Positions 1-8,168 of a stretch of DNA of 49,032 nt are shown in pieces. Below the pieces are notes generated by a model. That model was not told the DNA's origin. It did not search any database and saw only the letters and a list, made by a program, of their open reading frames with translations. The translations under genes were made by a program, and so were the position numbers. Every line of letters starts with the position of its first letter. The stretch's first letter is position 1. The stretch comes from Glaesserella sp041814905 (GTDB lineage: Bacteria > Pseudomonadota > Gammaproteobacteria > Enterobacterales > Pasteurellaceae), in the NCBI RefSeq assembly GCF_041814905.1, contig NZ_JBGXYA010000062.1:1-49032 (forward strand), written 5' to 3'.

Positions 1-582
1 GCGTTTTTCTTCGTAGCCGATAACGGTGAGCCCTGCGCCTTTGGCGGAAATCATACCATAATAGGAATCTTCTATGGCAACGGCGTGTTCGGCACAAACG
101 CCTAAGGTGTCTAAGGTGTAGCGATAAATCGCCGGATCGGGTTTGCTGCGGGCGAAGTCGTCGCCGGTGACGATCAAGTCAAAATCCTCTTTGATGCCAC
201 ACACGGTCAGGATGTTGTTGATATGTGACAAGGCAGAAGACGAGGCTACCGCCAGTTTGATGCGGTGTGCTTTGGCAAAGGCGATAATTTGCTTAATATC
301 TGAGCGGAAAATTGCTAAGTAGTCCACGTTGCTGAATAAATCATTAAAAAAAGCTTGGTAGCGGGTTTGAATTTCTGCCAACGGCAAGCTCGAACCGCTC
401 AATTTTTTGACGATTTCAGGGATTTCTCTTAAAGATTTGCCGACCACTTCCGATTGTTGTTCAAGCGTAATCGGACGGTTATGTTCCTGAATATCGGCAA
501 TAAACTGTTTCTGTAGAGTGAATTCGACATATTCGGTATCGACAATCACACCGTCCATATCAAAAATGATGGCTTGTAACAT
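1..582 (-). CDS. HAD-superfamily phosphatase / beta-phosphoglucomutase-like, 3' end missing
   Basis: The gene runs off the left edge; 194 codons are visible from the ATG at 582. The N-terminus contains the HAD nucleophile motif FDMDGVIVD (Asp8 nucleophile, Asp10 acid/base). Residues 111-117 (AVASSSA) fit motif II, Lys147 in RSKPDP fits motif III, and IEDSYYG (Glu171-Asp172) fits the Mg-binding motif IV. An alpha-helical cap lies between residues 15 and 90, as in subfamily I enzymes such as beta-phosphoglucomutase and small sugar-phosphate phosphatases (YqaB/YfbT type). These are soluble cytoplasmic enzymes. The substrate cannot be read from the sequence. Only the last few dozen residues should be missing. 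Confidence 0.85.
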   Translation of the reverse strand, partial: MLQAIIFDMDGVIVDTEYVEFTLQKQFIADIQEHNRPITLEQQSEVVGKSLREIPEIVKKLSGSSLPLAEIQTRYQAFFNDLFSNVDYLAIFRSDIKQIIAFAKAHRIKLAVASSSALSHINNILTVCGIKEDFDLIVTGDDFARSKPDPAIYRYTLDTLGVCAEHAVAIEDSYYGMISAKGAGLTVIGYEEKR

Positions 583-608
583 CGCTTTTCCTTATAACTG
601 CAAGAGCG

Positions 609-1589
609 TTAACGTTCTTTAATTTTCCCAGTCTCGGTATCAAACGGAGTAAATGTAAACGGTAAATGCTGGATTTTACAGCTTCCGTCTAAATCAGGCT
701 TTTCAAATTGAAACGTTGCTTTTCCTTGTGTGAATTCAGTGGCTAAAAATAATATGTTGTTCGGATATTCACATTGCCCTAAACGAAGAGTGGGGCTATT
801 TGGGTTTTCAGCCGTTAAATAACCAAGAATGGCGTGAACTACTTTATTTTCATCAATAATGAAGTAACTATCCGATAATATATATGTATTAATCGTCCAG
901 ATCTGCATTTTAGGCTGAGTAATCACGCCTTGTACTTGTGTTAATATTTGAGCAAATTGGCTTGATAATGTCGTGTTTTGGTAAATATCAGATACATTTT
1001 TACTCTGTGCATTTAAATAAAGCGAATCAAACCGAATGAACTGACCATCTAATAGTAATTTTTGGTTGTAAGCTTCACACCCGAATAGTTCGAAATCATC
1101 ACGTGCATAGGAGACTTTTTTTACATTGGTTTTTTTATTTAAGTCGACGGAATCGTTACAAGGAATACCATTTATTTTAATATCGGATGTGGATGGGGTA
1201 AGTTTTATTGCTTCCTTGCCATTAAATTGAGAAAAGTAAATCGAAGTAACAGGAAGTCCATCCCATAAAAAAGGCGTAATGTCACCACGATTATCTATTC
1301 GGCGAGCATAGTTATTGTCGTCATAAGTGGTGTATGTAAGTTTTTCATCATTTAATTCGCTTAAATGTAGAAGTGCTTTGCCGAGATCTTTCCGTTCAAC
1401 ATTGTAATTAACATTATCGGAATATTCTCTCGGTATTAAAACGGAATAAAGAAAGATTGCCGGCCAGAAAAAAATAAGGAGTATACCGGTTATTATTATT
1501 GTTGCTGCAGTTAATATCCAAAATATCGTTTGTGAATATCGGTAGGCAATAACTAATACAATTAAAACAGGAATAATAAAAAATTCCAT
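609..1589 (-). CDS. Unrecognised membrane-anchored protein, 326 aa
   Basis: I do not recognise this protein. Starting at the ATG at 1589 it has two strongly hydrophobic N-terminal segments (about residues 2-20 and 25-50). A soluble domain of about 270 residues rich in polar and aromatic residues follows, with two or more Cys pairs (for example IPCND, FGCEAY) and no motif known to me. The reading frame stays open upstream to 1634, but that extension is encoded by an uptake signal sequence. AAGGAAAATT directly before 1589 is a good ribosome binding site, so the shorter start is preferred. It lies downstream of guaB on the same strand beyond a hairpin and is probably a separate unit. Function unknown. 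Confidence 0.7.
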   Translation of the reverse strand: MEFFIIPVLIVLVIAYRYSQTIFWILTAATIIITGILLIFFWPAIFLYSVLIPREYSDNVNYNVERKDLGKALLHLSELNDEKLTYTTYDDNNYARRIDNRGDITPFLWDGLPVTSIYFSQFNGKEAIKLTPSTSDIKINGIPCNDSVDLNKKTNVKKVSYARDDFELFGCEAYNQKLLLDGQFIRFDSLYLNAQSKNVSDIYQNTTLSSQFAQILTQVQGVITQPKMQIWTINTYILSDSYFIIDENKVVHAILGYLTAENPNSPTLRLGQCEYPNNILFLATEFTQGKATFQFEKPDLDGSCKIQHLPFTFTPFDTETGKIKER

Positions 1590-1612
1590 AATTTTCCTTA
1601 AAAAAATGAGAT

Positions 1613-1622
1613 ACAAGCGGTC
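1613..1622 (+). repeat. Apl-type DNA uptake signal sequence
   Basis: Full core ACAAGCGGTC followed by the AT-rich arm ending in ATTTTGCAAA, in the gap between guaB and the unrecognised membrane protein gene. Confidence 0.9.
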
Positions 1623-1671
1623 TGATTTTATCAATATTTTGCAAATTTTAATGATACTTGTAAATAAAGAG

Positions 1672-1690
1672 GAGGGATAAATTATCCCTC
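1672..1690 (-). terminator. guaB: Hairpin after guaB, probable terminator
   Basis: GAGGGATAA and TTATCCCTC form a near-perfect palindrome 11 bases beyond the guaB stop. On the minus strand it is followed by a weak T-rich stretch (CTCTTTATTT). It is probably a modest rho-independent terminator, although the T-run is poor. Confidence 0.5.
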
Positions 1691-1700
1691 TCCTATTTAA

Positions 1701-3164
1701 TTATCCCATCCGATAATTCGGCGCTTCTTTAGTGATGGTCACGTCGTGAACATGGCTTTCTTTAATGCCGGCGCCGCTGATACGGACGAATTGGGCTTTG
1801 GTGCGTAATTCGTCAATGGTGGCGCAGCCGGTCAGTCCCATACAGGAACGTAAACCGCCCATTTGTTGGTGGATGATTTCTTTGAGCAAACCTTTGTACG
1901 GAATGCGTCCTTCAATACCTTCCGGTACCAATTTGTCGGCGGCGTTATCGGATTGGAAATAACGGTCGGAAGAACCTTTTGACATCGCGCCTAATGAGCC
2001 CATACCACGGTAGGATTTAAAGGCTCGACCTTGGTAAAGCTCGATTTCACCTGGGGCTTCTTCCGTGCCGGCAAACATGGAGCCGACCATGACGCAAGAG
2101 GCGCCGGCGGCGATGGCTTTGGCAATATCGCCCGAATAGCGGATACCGCCGTCGGCGATAACCGGAATGCCACGATCTTTTAACGCCTCTGCTGCATCGG
2201 CAATGGCGGTGATTTGCGGCACGCCGACACCGGTGACAATGCGGGTGGTACAAATAGAGCCCGGACCGATACCGACTTTCACCGCACTTGCACCGGCATC
2301 AGCAAGGGCGATTGCGCCCTCAGCGGTAGCGACGTTACCTGCGATGATTGGTAAGTTAGGATATTTTGCACGAGTTTCACGAACGCGTTGTAATACGCCT
2401 TCGGAATGCCCGTGGGAGGAGTCGATTAACAGTACGTCCACGCCTGCTTTGACTAAGGCTTCAATGCGTTCTTCGTTACCCGGACCGGCACCGACCGCCG
2501 CACCGACGCGTAAACGTCCGAGGTCGTCTTTACAAGCGTGCGGTTTGCTTTCCGCTTTTTGGTAGTCTTTCAGCGTAATCATGCCTTTCAATTTGAATTC
2601 GTCATTCACGACAAGCACTTTTTCAATGCGGTGTTGGTGCATTAAATCGAAAATTTCTTCGCGTGACGGGTTGCGTTGTACGGTGATTAAACGCGCTTTC
2701 GGGGTCATTAATTCCGCCACGGTTTTGGTTAAATCGGTAATAAAACGGGTATCGCGCCCGGTAATGATCCCGACCAAATTTTTATTTTCATCCACCACCG
2801 GGAAGCTGGCAAAGCCGTTTTTCTTCACGATTTCATTTAATTCCGCTAAGGTTAAATCCGGTCTGACGGTAACGGGATCGGAAACCATACCGCTTTCGAA
2901 TTTTTTCACTTTGCGCACGCGATCCGCTTGGCGTTCGATACTCATGTTTTTATGAATAAAACCAATACCACCTTCTTGTGCAAGGGAAATTGCCAGTTTG
3001 GTTTCGGTGACGGTATCCATGGCGGCGGATAACATAGGGATATTTAATCGGATGGTTGAGGTGAGTTGGGTGGATAAATCGGCGGTATTCGGAAGCACGG
3101 TAGAATGTGCCGGGATGAGAAGTACGTCATCAAACGTTAACGCCTCTTTGATTACTCGTAGCAT
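1701..3164 (-). CDS. guaB: Inosine-5'-monophosphate dehydrogenase
   Basis: Oxidises IMP to XMP with NAD+, the committed step of GMP synthesis, in the cytoplasm. At 487 aa it is normal length. The order is an N-terminal barrel part (LTFDDVLLIPA), two CBS domains about residues 90-205, then the rest of the TIM barrel. The active-site loop GPGSICTTRIVTGVG carries the catalytic Cys near residue 303, and the flap has the usual GMGSLGAMSKGSSDRYFQ region. AAGGAACTATTGCA precedes the ATG. In E. coli and many relatives guaA follows in the same operon, but here an unrelated membrane protein gene follows beyond a hairpin, so guaA must lie elsewhere or be absent. Confidence 0.97.
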   Translation of the reverse strand: MLRVIKEALTFDDVLLIPAHSTVLPNTADLSTQLTSTIRLNIPMLSAAMDTVTETKLAISLAQEGGIGFIHKNMSIERQADRVRKVKKFESGMVSDPVTVRPDLTLAELNEIVKKNGFASFPVVDENKNLVGIITGRDTRFITDLTKTVAELMTPKARLITVQRNPSREEIFDLMHQHRIEKVLVVNDEFKLKGMITLKDYQKAESKPHACKDDLGRLRVGAAVGAGPGNEERIEALVKAGVDVLLIDSSHGHSEGVLQRVRETRAKYPNLPIIAGNVATAEGAIALADAGASAVKVGIGPGSICTTRIVTGVGVPQITAIADAAEALKDRGIPVIADGGIRYSGDIAKAIAAGASCVMVGSMFAGTEEAPGEIELYQGRAFKSYRGMGSLGAMSKGSSDRYFQSDNAADKLVPEGIEGRIPYKGLLKEIIHQQMGGLRSCMGLTGCATIDELRTKAQFVRISGAGIKESHVHDVTITKEAPNYRMG

Positions 3165-3214
3165 TGCAATAGTTCCTTAAATGATAAAAATAAACTTGGA
3201 AAAATTGCGGGCGG

Positions 3215-3243
3215 ATTATACAGGGATTTGGGTGAGTTGTAAA
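3215..3243 (-). promoter_or_regulatory. guaB: guaB sigma-70 promoter
   Basis: On the minus strand, TTTACA (3243-3238), 17-bp spacer, TATAAT (3220-3215). The stretch just after the -10 is GC-rich (CCGCCCGC), the kind of discriminator associated with growth-rate and stringent control of guaB in enteric bacteria; that regulation is inferred. The -35 overlaps the start of an uptake signal core. Confidence 0.75.
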
Positions 3244-3246
3244 TTT

Positions 3247-3255
3247 ACAAGCGGT
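3247..3255 (+). repeat. Apl-type DNA uptake signal sequence
   Basis: ACAAGCGGT followed by an AT-rich arm ending in ATTTTGCAAA, between guaB and glgA. Confidence 0.88.
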
Positions 3256-3283
3256 GAGTTTTAGCAAAAATTTTGCAAATCGA

Positions 3284-3314
3284 AAAATATCCCCGCTTTA
3301 AACCAAGCAGGGAT
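3284..3314 (-). terminator. glgA: Rho-independent terminator of the glycogen operon
   Basis: On the minus strand, 10 bases after the glgA stop, ATCCCTGCTT pairs with AAGCGGGGAT (one G-T wobble) across a 6-base loop and is followed by ATTTTT. It ends the glgBXCA transcript before guaB. Confidence 0.8.
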
Positions 3315-3324
3315 GCGTCGTGTT

Positions 3325-4758
3325 TTACAGAATTTCTTGATAGAGAGCTTGGTATTGTTGAGCCACTTTTGCCCAACCAAAATCTTGTGCTAAAGCATTT
3401 TGACGAACGCTAGACCATAATTTCTGTTTTTTCCATAAATTAATGGCACGCATTGTAGCTTCAAAGAAATCATTTGCATCAGGATGCTTGAACACGAAGC
3501 CTGTAGCTTCGCGACTTTCAATGCTTTCCTTATGGCTATCGTTTACAGTATCGGCTAAACCACCGGTTTTACGTACTAATGGGAGCGTACCGTATTTCAA
3601 GCCGTAAAGCTGGGTTAACCCACAAGGCTCAAAACGGCTAGGCACGAGAATGACGTCGCCACCGGCAATAATTTGGTGGGAAAGTGCTTCATCGTAACCG
3701 ATTTTTAAACCGATTTTCTGCGGATAACGAGCTTGGGCTTCACGTAATGCATTTTCTAAATCAGGAGCTCCGCTGCCTAAAACAACAAGTTGAACCGGAT
3801 GTTGCATAATTTCATCAATTTTAGCCAATAAGAAATCTGCTCCTTTCTGTTCGGTCAGGCGGGTTACCATGACTAGAAGCATGGCTTCTTTGTCTTCCGG
3901 CAAACCAAACAGACGTTGAAGTTCTGCTTTGTTTTTGGCTTTACCGTGCATATAGTTCGGACGGTAATTGGCGACGATATTATTATCGGTATCCGGATTC
4001 CACACGGCATCGTCAACACCATTTAAAATACCGCGAAGGCGACCTTGTTCTTTACGAGTTTGAAGTAAGCCGTGCATTCCGCCGCCGGCAATCGCTTCGG
4101 TGATTTCTTGCGCGTAGCTAGGGCTTACTGTCGTAACCATATCGGCAAAAAATAAACCGGCTTTAAGGTAAGAAATTTCACCATAAAACTCTAAACCGTT
4201 GGTATTAAAGAATTCCCAAGGGAGAGCGAGTTCTGCCAAATGGTGAGCTTGGAAACGTCCAGGATAAGCAATATTATGAATGGTAAATACGCTTTTAACA
4301 GGGCTGTGCCAACTTTTTAGGTAGGCACAAGCTAAGCCAGCCTGCCAGTCGTGAGCATGAAGAATATCAGCACGCCCCCACCAGTTATCTAACCCTTCAG
4401 AAATTTGAGCACCAAGATAACTGAGTAACGCAAAGCGTTTATAGTTATCCGAATAATCTTGATAGTTATCATCGTAATAGGGTAGACGTCGATTAAACAG
4501 CGCAGGTGCATCAATCACATAAACACCAAGCCCGTTAAAGTAGGTAAATCGTAATGTTACGGTTCCTGCGAATGTATTCATGGTGGTAATTTCAGACATT
4601 TCGCGAAGTTTCTCTGCAACTTGCGGATAATAAGGCAGTAACACTCGTACATCATGACCCGCAGCTTGTTGAGCGTAAGGTAATGCTCCCATAACATCAG
4701 CGAGTCCGCCTGTTTTAATCAGCGGATACATTTCAGAGCAAATATGTAATATTTTCAT
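3325..4758 (-). CDS. glgA: Glycogen synthase (ADP-glucose dependent)
   Basis: Transfers glucose from ADP-glucose to the growing alpha-1,4-glucan. It is 477 aa, the usual bacterial GlgA length. The N-terminal GT5 motif KTGGLADV (Lys15 contacts ADP-glucose) and the C-terminal GT-B motif RFEPCGLTQLYGLKYGT near residue 375, with the conserved Glu, are both present. It is the last gene of glgB-glgX-glgC-glgA, 81 bp after glgC, with a 13-bp hairpin in the gap. No convincing Shine-Dalgarno sequence precedes the ATG (GGTTAAAACTCA), so translation may depend on the context of the upstream hairpin. glgP, which follows glgA in several relatives, is absent here. Confidence 0.96.
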   Translation of the reverse strand: MKILHICSEMYPLIKTGGLADVMGALPYAQQAAGHDVRVLLPYYPQVAEKLREMSEITTMNTFAGTVTLRFTYFNGLGVYVIDAPALFNRRLPYYDDNYQDYSDNYKRFALLSYLGAQISEGLDNWWGRADILHAHDWQAGLACAYLKSWHSPVKSVFTIHNIAYPGRFQAHHLAELALPWEFFNTNGLEFYGEISYLKAGLFFADMVTTVSPSYAQEITEAIAGGGMHGLLQTRKEQGRLRGILNGVDDAVWNPDTDNNIVANYRPNYMHGKAKNKAELQRLFGLPEDKEAMLLVMVTRLTEQKGADFLLAKIDEIMQHPVQLVVLGSGAPDLENALREAQARYPQKIGLKIGYDEALSHQIIAGGDVILVPSRFEPCGLTQLYGLKYGTLPLVRKTGGLADTVNDSHKESIESREATGFVFKHPDANDFFEATMRAINLWKKQKLWSSVRQNALAQDFGWAKVAQQYQALYQEIL

Positions 4759-4791
4759 TGAGTTTTAACCAGTTAATCAGTGAGAGGGACG

Positions 4792-4824
4792 ATATAACTC
4801 CCTCACTATAAGAGGGAGTTATAT
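4792..4824 (-). repeat. 13-bp perfect hairpin between glgC and glgA
   Basis: ATATAACTCCCTC and GAGGGAGTTATAT are perfect complements around a 7-base loop. There is no T-run on the minus strand, so it is unlikely to be a terminator. It could stabilise or mark a processing point of the glg messenger. Confidence 0.7.
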
Positions 4825-4839
4825 AAAGAGTAAACGTGT

Positions 4840-6129
4840 TTAAGCTTTGGTTTTCTCTTTATTCATTGCATCTAGCATTTTTTGGCAAACCAACACAATT
4901 CCGCCTTTGCTGATGCGGAAATGTTTAGCGTCTTCTTTCGGGTTAACACCGATTTGTAAACCGTCAGGAATCGTACAGTGACGGTCGACAACAGCACGTT
5001 TAATAATACAATTTTTACCGATGGTAACTTGAGGAAGTATCACGGATTCTTCAATGACACTTTCTTCATCAACGTGTACGCGGTTGAATAAGACTGAATT
5101 GCTGATTTCGGCATCAGTAATTACACAGCCACCGGCAATCAATGAATTGTCTAATGTTCTTGCACGCGATTTTTTGTAGAAGAAACGAGCTGGTGCCGTT
5201 TGTTGCGGACGACCGTGGATTGGCCAAGATTCATCATATAAATCCAATTGCGGTTGTTCACTGACAAGATCCATATGTGCCGCCCAGTAGCTATCAATCG
5301 TACCTACATCACGCCAGTAAATAGTACCTGTCGTGTTACGACCTTCACAAGAGCGTTCAAACGGGTGCGCATAAATTACACCTTGTTCAACGGCTTTCGG
5401 AATAATATCTTTCCCGAAATCATGTGAGGTGTCCGGGTTGCTGACTTCACTTTCCAACATCTCATAGAGATAATCGGCATCAAATACATAGATTCCCATT
5501 GATGCAAGGGATGATTCCGGTTTGTCCGGCATGGCAGGCGGATCAGACGGTTTTTCGACGAATGCTTTGACTTTCAATTTTTCGTTCACGGCCATAACAC
5601 CGAATTCGGTTGCTTGTTCACGCGGTACTTCAATACAACCGACAGTACATTTTGCGCCGGAATCTACGTGATCTTCTAACATTCTGTTATAGTTCATTTT
5701 GTAGATGTGGTCGCCGGCAAGGATAACAACATATTTAGGACGATAGTGGGATTTCATCATCGCCATATTTTGGTATACCGCATCGGCTGTACCGCGGTAC
5801 CAAGTGTGTTCATCAATTTGCTGACGGGCAGGAAGCATATCAATATATTGGTTACGTTCATAAGGTAAGAACGACCAACCGCGTTGTAAATGGCGGAGAA
5901 GTGAATGTGCTGCATATTGTGTAATTACTCCAACTTTAAGTAGGTTAGAGTTAATACAATTTGATAAAGCAAAGTCAATAATACGACGACTACCACCGAA
6001 ATAAACAGCCGGTTTTGCACGTTTATCCGTAAGTTCATACAAACGAGATCCCCGCCCGCCTGCAAGGATAAGTACTAAGGTTTGCTCGGTCAAATTGCGT
6101 CTACTAGTAGAAGCTTCCTGTTTCAACAT
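4840..6129 (-). CDS. glgC: Glucose-1-phosphate adenylyltransferase (ADP-glucose pyrophosphorylase)
   Basis: Makes ADP-glucose from ATP and glucose-1-phosphate, the regulated entry step of glycogen synthesis. The N-terminal nucleotidyltransferase signature LILAGGRGSRLYELT and KRAKPAVYFGG are present, together with the catalytic region VVILAGDHIYKMNY. A C-terminal left-handed beta-helix follows (hexad-like ISNSVLFNRVHVDEESVIEES region). The start at 6129 is preceded by GGAGATAACAAT and gives 429 aa, normal for the family. An upstream in-frame ATG at 6180 would overlap glgX and lacks support. The gap to glgX is 29 bp. Allosteric control by fructose-1,6-bisphosphate and AMP is family knowledge. 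Confidence 0.96.
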   Translation of the reverse strand: MLKQEASTSRRNLTEQTLVLILAGGRGSRLYELTDKRAKPAVYFGGSRRIIDFALSNCINSNLLKVGVITQYAAHSLLRHLQRGWSFLPYERNQYIDMLPARQQIDEHTWYRGTADAVYQNMAMMKSHYRPKYVVILAGDHIYKMNYNRMLEDHVDSGAKCTVGCIEVPREQATEFGVMAVNEKLKVKAFVEKPSDPPAMPDKPESSLASMGIYVFDADYLYEMLESEVSNPDTSHDFGKDIIPKAVEQGVIYAHPFERSCEGRNTTGTIYWRDVGTIDSYWAAHMDLVSEQPQLDLYDESWPIHGRPQQTAPARFFYKKSRARTLDNSLIAGGCVITDAEISNSVLFNRVHVDEESVIEESVILPQVTIGKNCIIKRAVVDRHCTIPDGLQIGVNPKEDAKHFRISKGGIVLVCQKMLDAMNKEKTKA

Positions 6130-6158
6130 ATTGTTATCTCCAAATTGAATAATTAAAC

Positions 6159-8144
6159 TTAATTCCTTTGAAGTACGCATACCTCAATATTTTTGAGGGT
6201 AACTGCAAGCGTATCAGTCATCAGAGTCGCTTTTTCCGTACCTAAAAGTATTTGCCAATTTCCTTTAGGTAATAAGAACCGTTGTGCTGTCTGCTTGGCA
6301 TTGACTAGTATCAGCCATTTATTTTCTAACAATATTTGGATGGCTTTAATCGAATGGTCATGCCAATCATTAAATTGAATATGTTGACCGTCAGTGCGTA
6401 ACCACTGAACGGAATTACCAGCCCACCATTTATCATATTGGGAAAGCAGTGGGATTTGTTTTCTTATCGAAATAAGTTTAGCGGTATAGTCAATAAGATC
6501 TTGGTCTGCATTTATCCAATCTAACCATGTCATCTCATTATCTTGGCAGTAGCAGTTATTGTTACCTTGTTGGCTATTACCTAATTCATCCCCGGAAAGT
6601 AGCATTGGGGTACCGCCGGACAAAAGTAGCGTTGCTAATAGTGCTCGGCGTGTAGCATCTCGTTTTGCCAAAATTGTAGAATTGCTTGTTTCGCCTTCTA
6701 TACCATAGTTATTGCTAATATTATCACTATGACCGTCACGATTATTTTCACCATTTGCCCAGTTATGTTTTTCGTTATAGCTGACCAAATCCTGCAATGT
6801 AAAACCGTCATGTGCAGTAATAAAGTTTATACCGTTTGACGGTAGACGGTTTCGGGCAAAAATATCATCACTGGCCGCAAAGCGGCGGGCAAATGCTGCT
6901 AAATTGCCACTCTCTTTTAAGAAGAAGCGACGTATATCATCACGATAACGATCGTTCCATTCTGCAAACGGTTTTGGAAAGGAGCCTAATTGATAACCGC
7001 CCCAACCAATATCCCAAGGCTCAGCAATCATTTTTACATGCGATAAAGTCGAATTACTGTAAATTGCCGTGAAAAACGCCGAATGTTCGGAAAATGTAGG
7101 TGTCCTGCCCAAAACGGCACCTAAGTCAAAACGGAAACCATCGACATGACATTCTTTTACCCAATAGCAGAGACAATCGATAACCCAGCGTAATACAGCT
7201 ACATCCGAAGAGACATTCAGTGTATTGCCACAACCTGTCCAGTTGAGATACTCACTGTTATCTGTCAGCCAATAATATGCTTCATTGTCGATCCCACGTT
7301 GAGAAAGTGTCGGACCGTCTTTTCCACCTTCAGCCGTATGATTGAAAACAACGTCCATAATGACTTCGATACCTTCTTTATGGAGTGTTTTAACTAATTG
7401 TTTAAATTCCGATAAAGGATCGTCTTTGTTATAAGCCAATTTAGGATCAACGGCAAAATTCCCTAATACGTTGTATCCCCAGTAATTGCACAAACCGATT
7501 TTCTGTAAATGCGGCTCATCAATATGATAAGTAATTGGCAATAACTCAACCGCAGTAATACCTAATCGTTTTAGATGGGCAACCGATTCCGGGTGAGCCA
7601 TACCGGCAAACGTACCCGCAATCTCTTTTGGCACTTTCGGATTTATTTTACTGAACCCTTTAACATGGGTTTCATAAATAACAGTTTCCGCCCATGAGGT
7701 AAATGGTTTGTAATCACCTTCCCAATCGAAAGACGAACGATCAACAACAATCGATTTAGGTGCTAAATGTGCATTATCTCTCGGGTCGTTCCAATGAAAC
7801 CACTTATCCGCTTCATCACTGCTTAAATCAGGCGAACCGACTAAGGCATTAGCATAGGGATCAACTAATAATTTTTGGGGATTAAAAAGATCCCCCAATT
7901 CTTCATTGACTTCGCCGTCTACGCGAAAACCATAAACGGCTCCGGCAGTTAATCCCACAAGGAAAATGTGCCAAATTTCATCTGTTTTAACCATGGGAAA
8001 GCGAGTTTCACCATGGTCGGTAAAAATTGATAGTTCAACCGATCTGGCTCTGCGAGAAAAAAGCGCAAAATTAACGCCAGATTTCCCGTTAATCACCGAA
8101 ACACGGCTACCTAACGGAAACGGTCTACCAGCAAGGTATTCCAT
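6159..8144 (-). CDS. glgX: Glycogen debranching enzyme
   Basis: Hydrolyses alpha-1,6 branches of limit glycogen. It is 661 aa with an N-terminal CBM48/E-set domain (GVNFALFSRRARSVEL), then the GH13 barrel: VIMDVVFNHT, the nucleophile region VDGFRFDLGA, the acid region IAEPWDIG and the FITAHDGF motif. These are the four conserved GH13 regions of isoamylase-type enzymes. AAAGGTTTATT precedes the ATG. It sits 24 bp after glgB and 29 bp before glgC, so translation is probably coupled within one transcript. It supplies debranched chains during glycogen use, normally with a phosphorylase (GlgP) that is not encoded in this window. Confidence 0.96.
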   Translation of the reverse strand: MEYLAGRPFPLGSRVSVINGKSGVNFALFSRRARSVELSIFTDHGETRFPMVKTDEIWHIFLVGLTAGAVYGFRVDGEVNEELGDLFNPQKLLVDPYANALVGSPDLSSDEADKWFHWNDPRDNAHLAPKSIVVDRSSFDWEGDYKPFTSWAETVIYETHVKGFSKINPKVPKEIAGTFAGMAHPESVAHLKRLGITAVELLPITYHIDEPHLQKIGLCNYWGYNVLGNFAVDPKLAYNKDDPLSEFKQLVKTLHKEGIEVIMDVVFNHTAEGGKDGPTLSQRGIDNEAYYWLTDNSEYLNWTGCGNTLNVSSDVAVLRWVIDCLCYWVKECHVDGFRFDLGAVLGRTPTFSEHSAFFTAIYSNSTLSHVKMIAEPWDIGWGGYQLGSFPKPFAEWNDRYRDDIRRFFLKESGNLAAFARRFAASDDIFARNRLPSNGINFITAHDGFTLQDLVSYNEKHNWANGENNRDGHSDNISNNYGIEGETSNSTILAKRDATRRALLATLLLSGGTPMLLSGDELGNSQQGNNNCYCQDNEMTWLDWINADQDLIDYTAKLISIRKQIPLLSQYDKWWAGNSVQWLRTDGQHIQFNDWHDHSIKAIQILLENKWLILVNAKQTAQRFLLPKGNWQILLGTEKATLMTDTLAVTLKNIEVCVLQRN

Positions 8145-8168
8145 AATAAACCTTTAAATTTATAGTTG

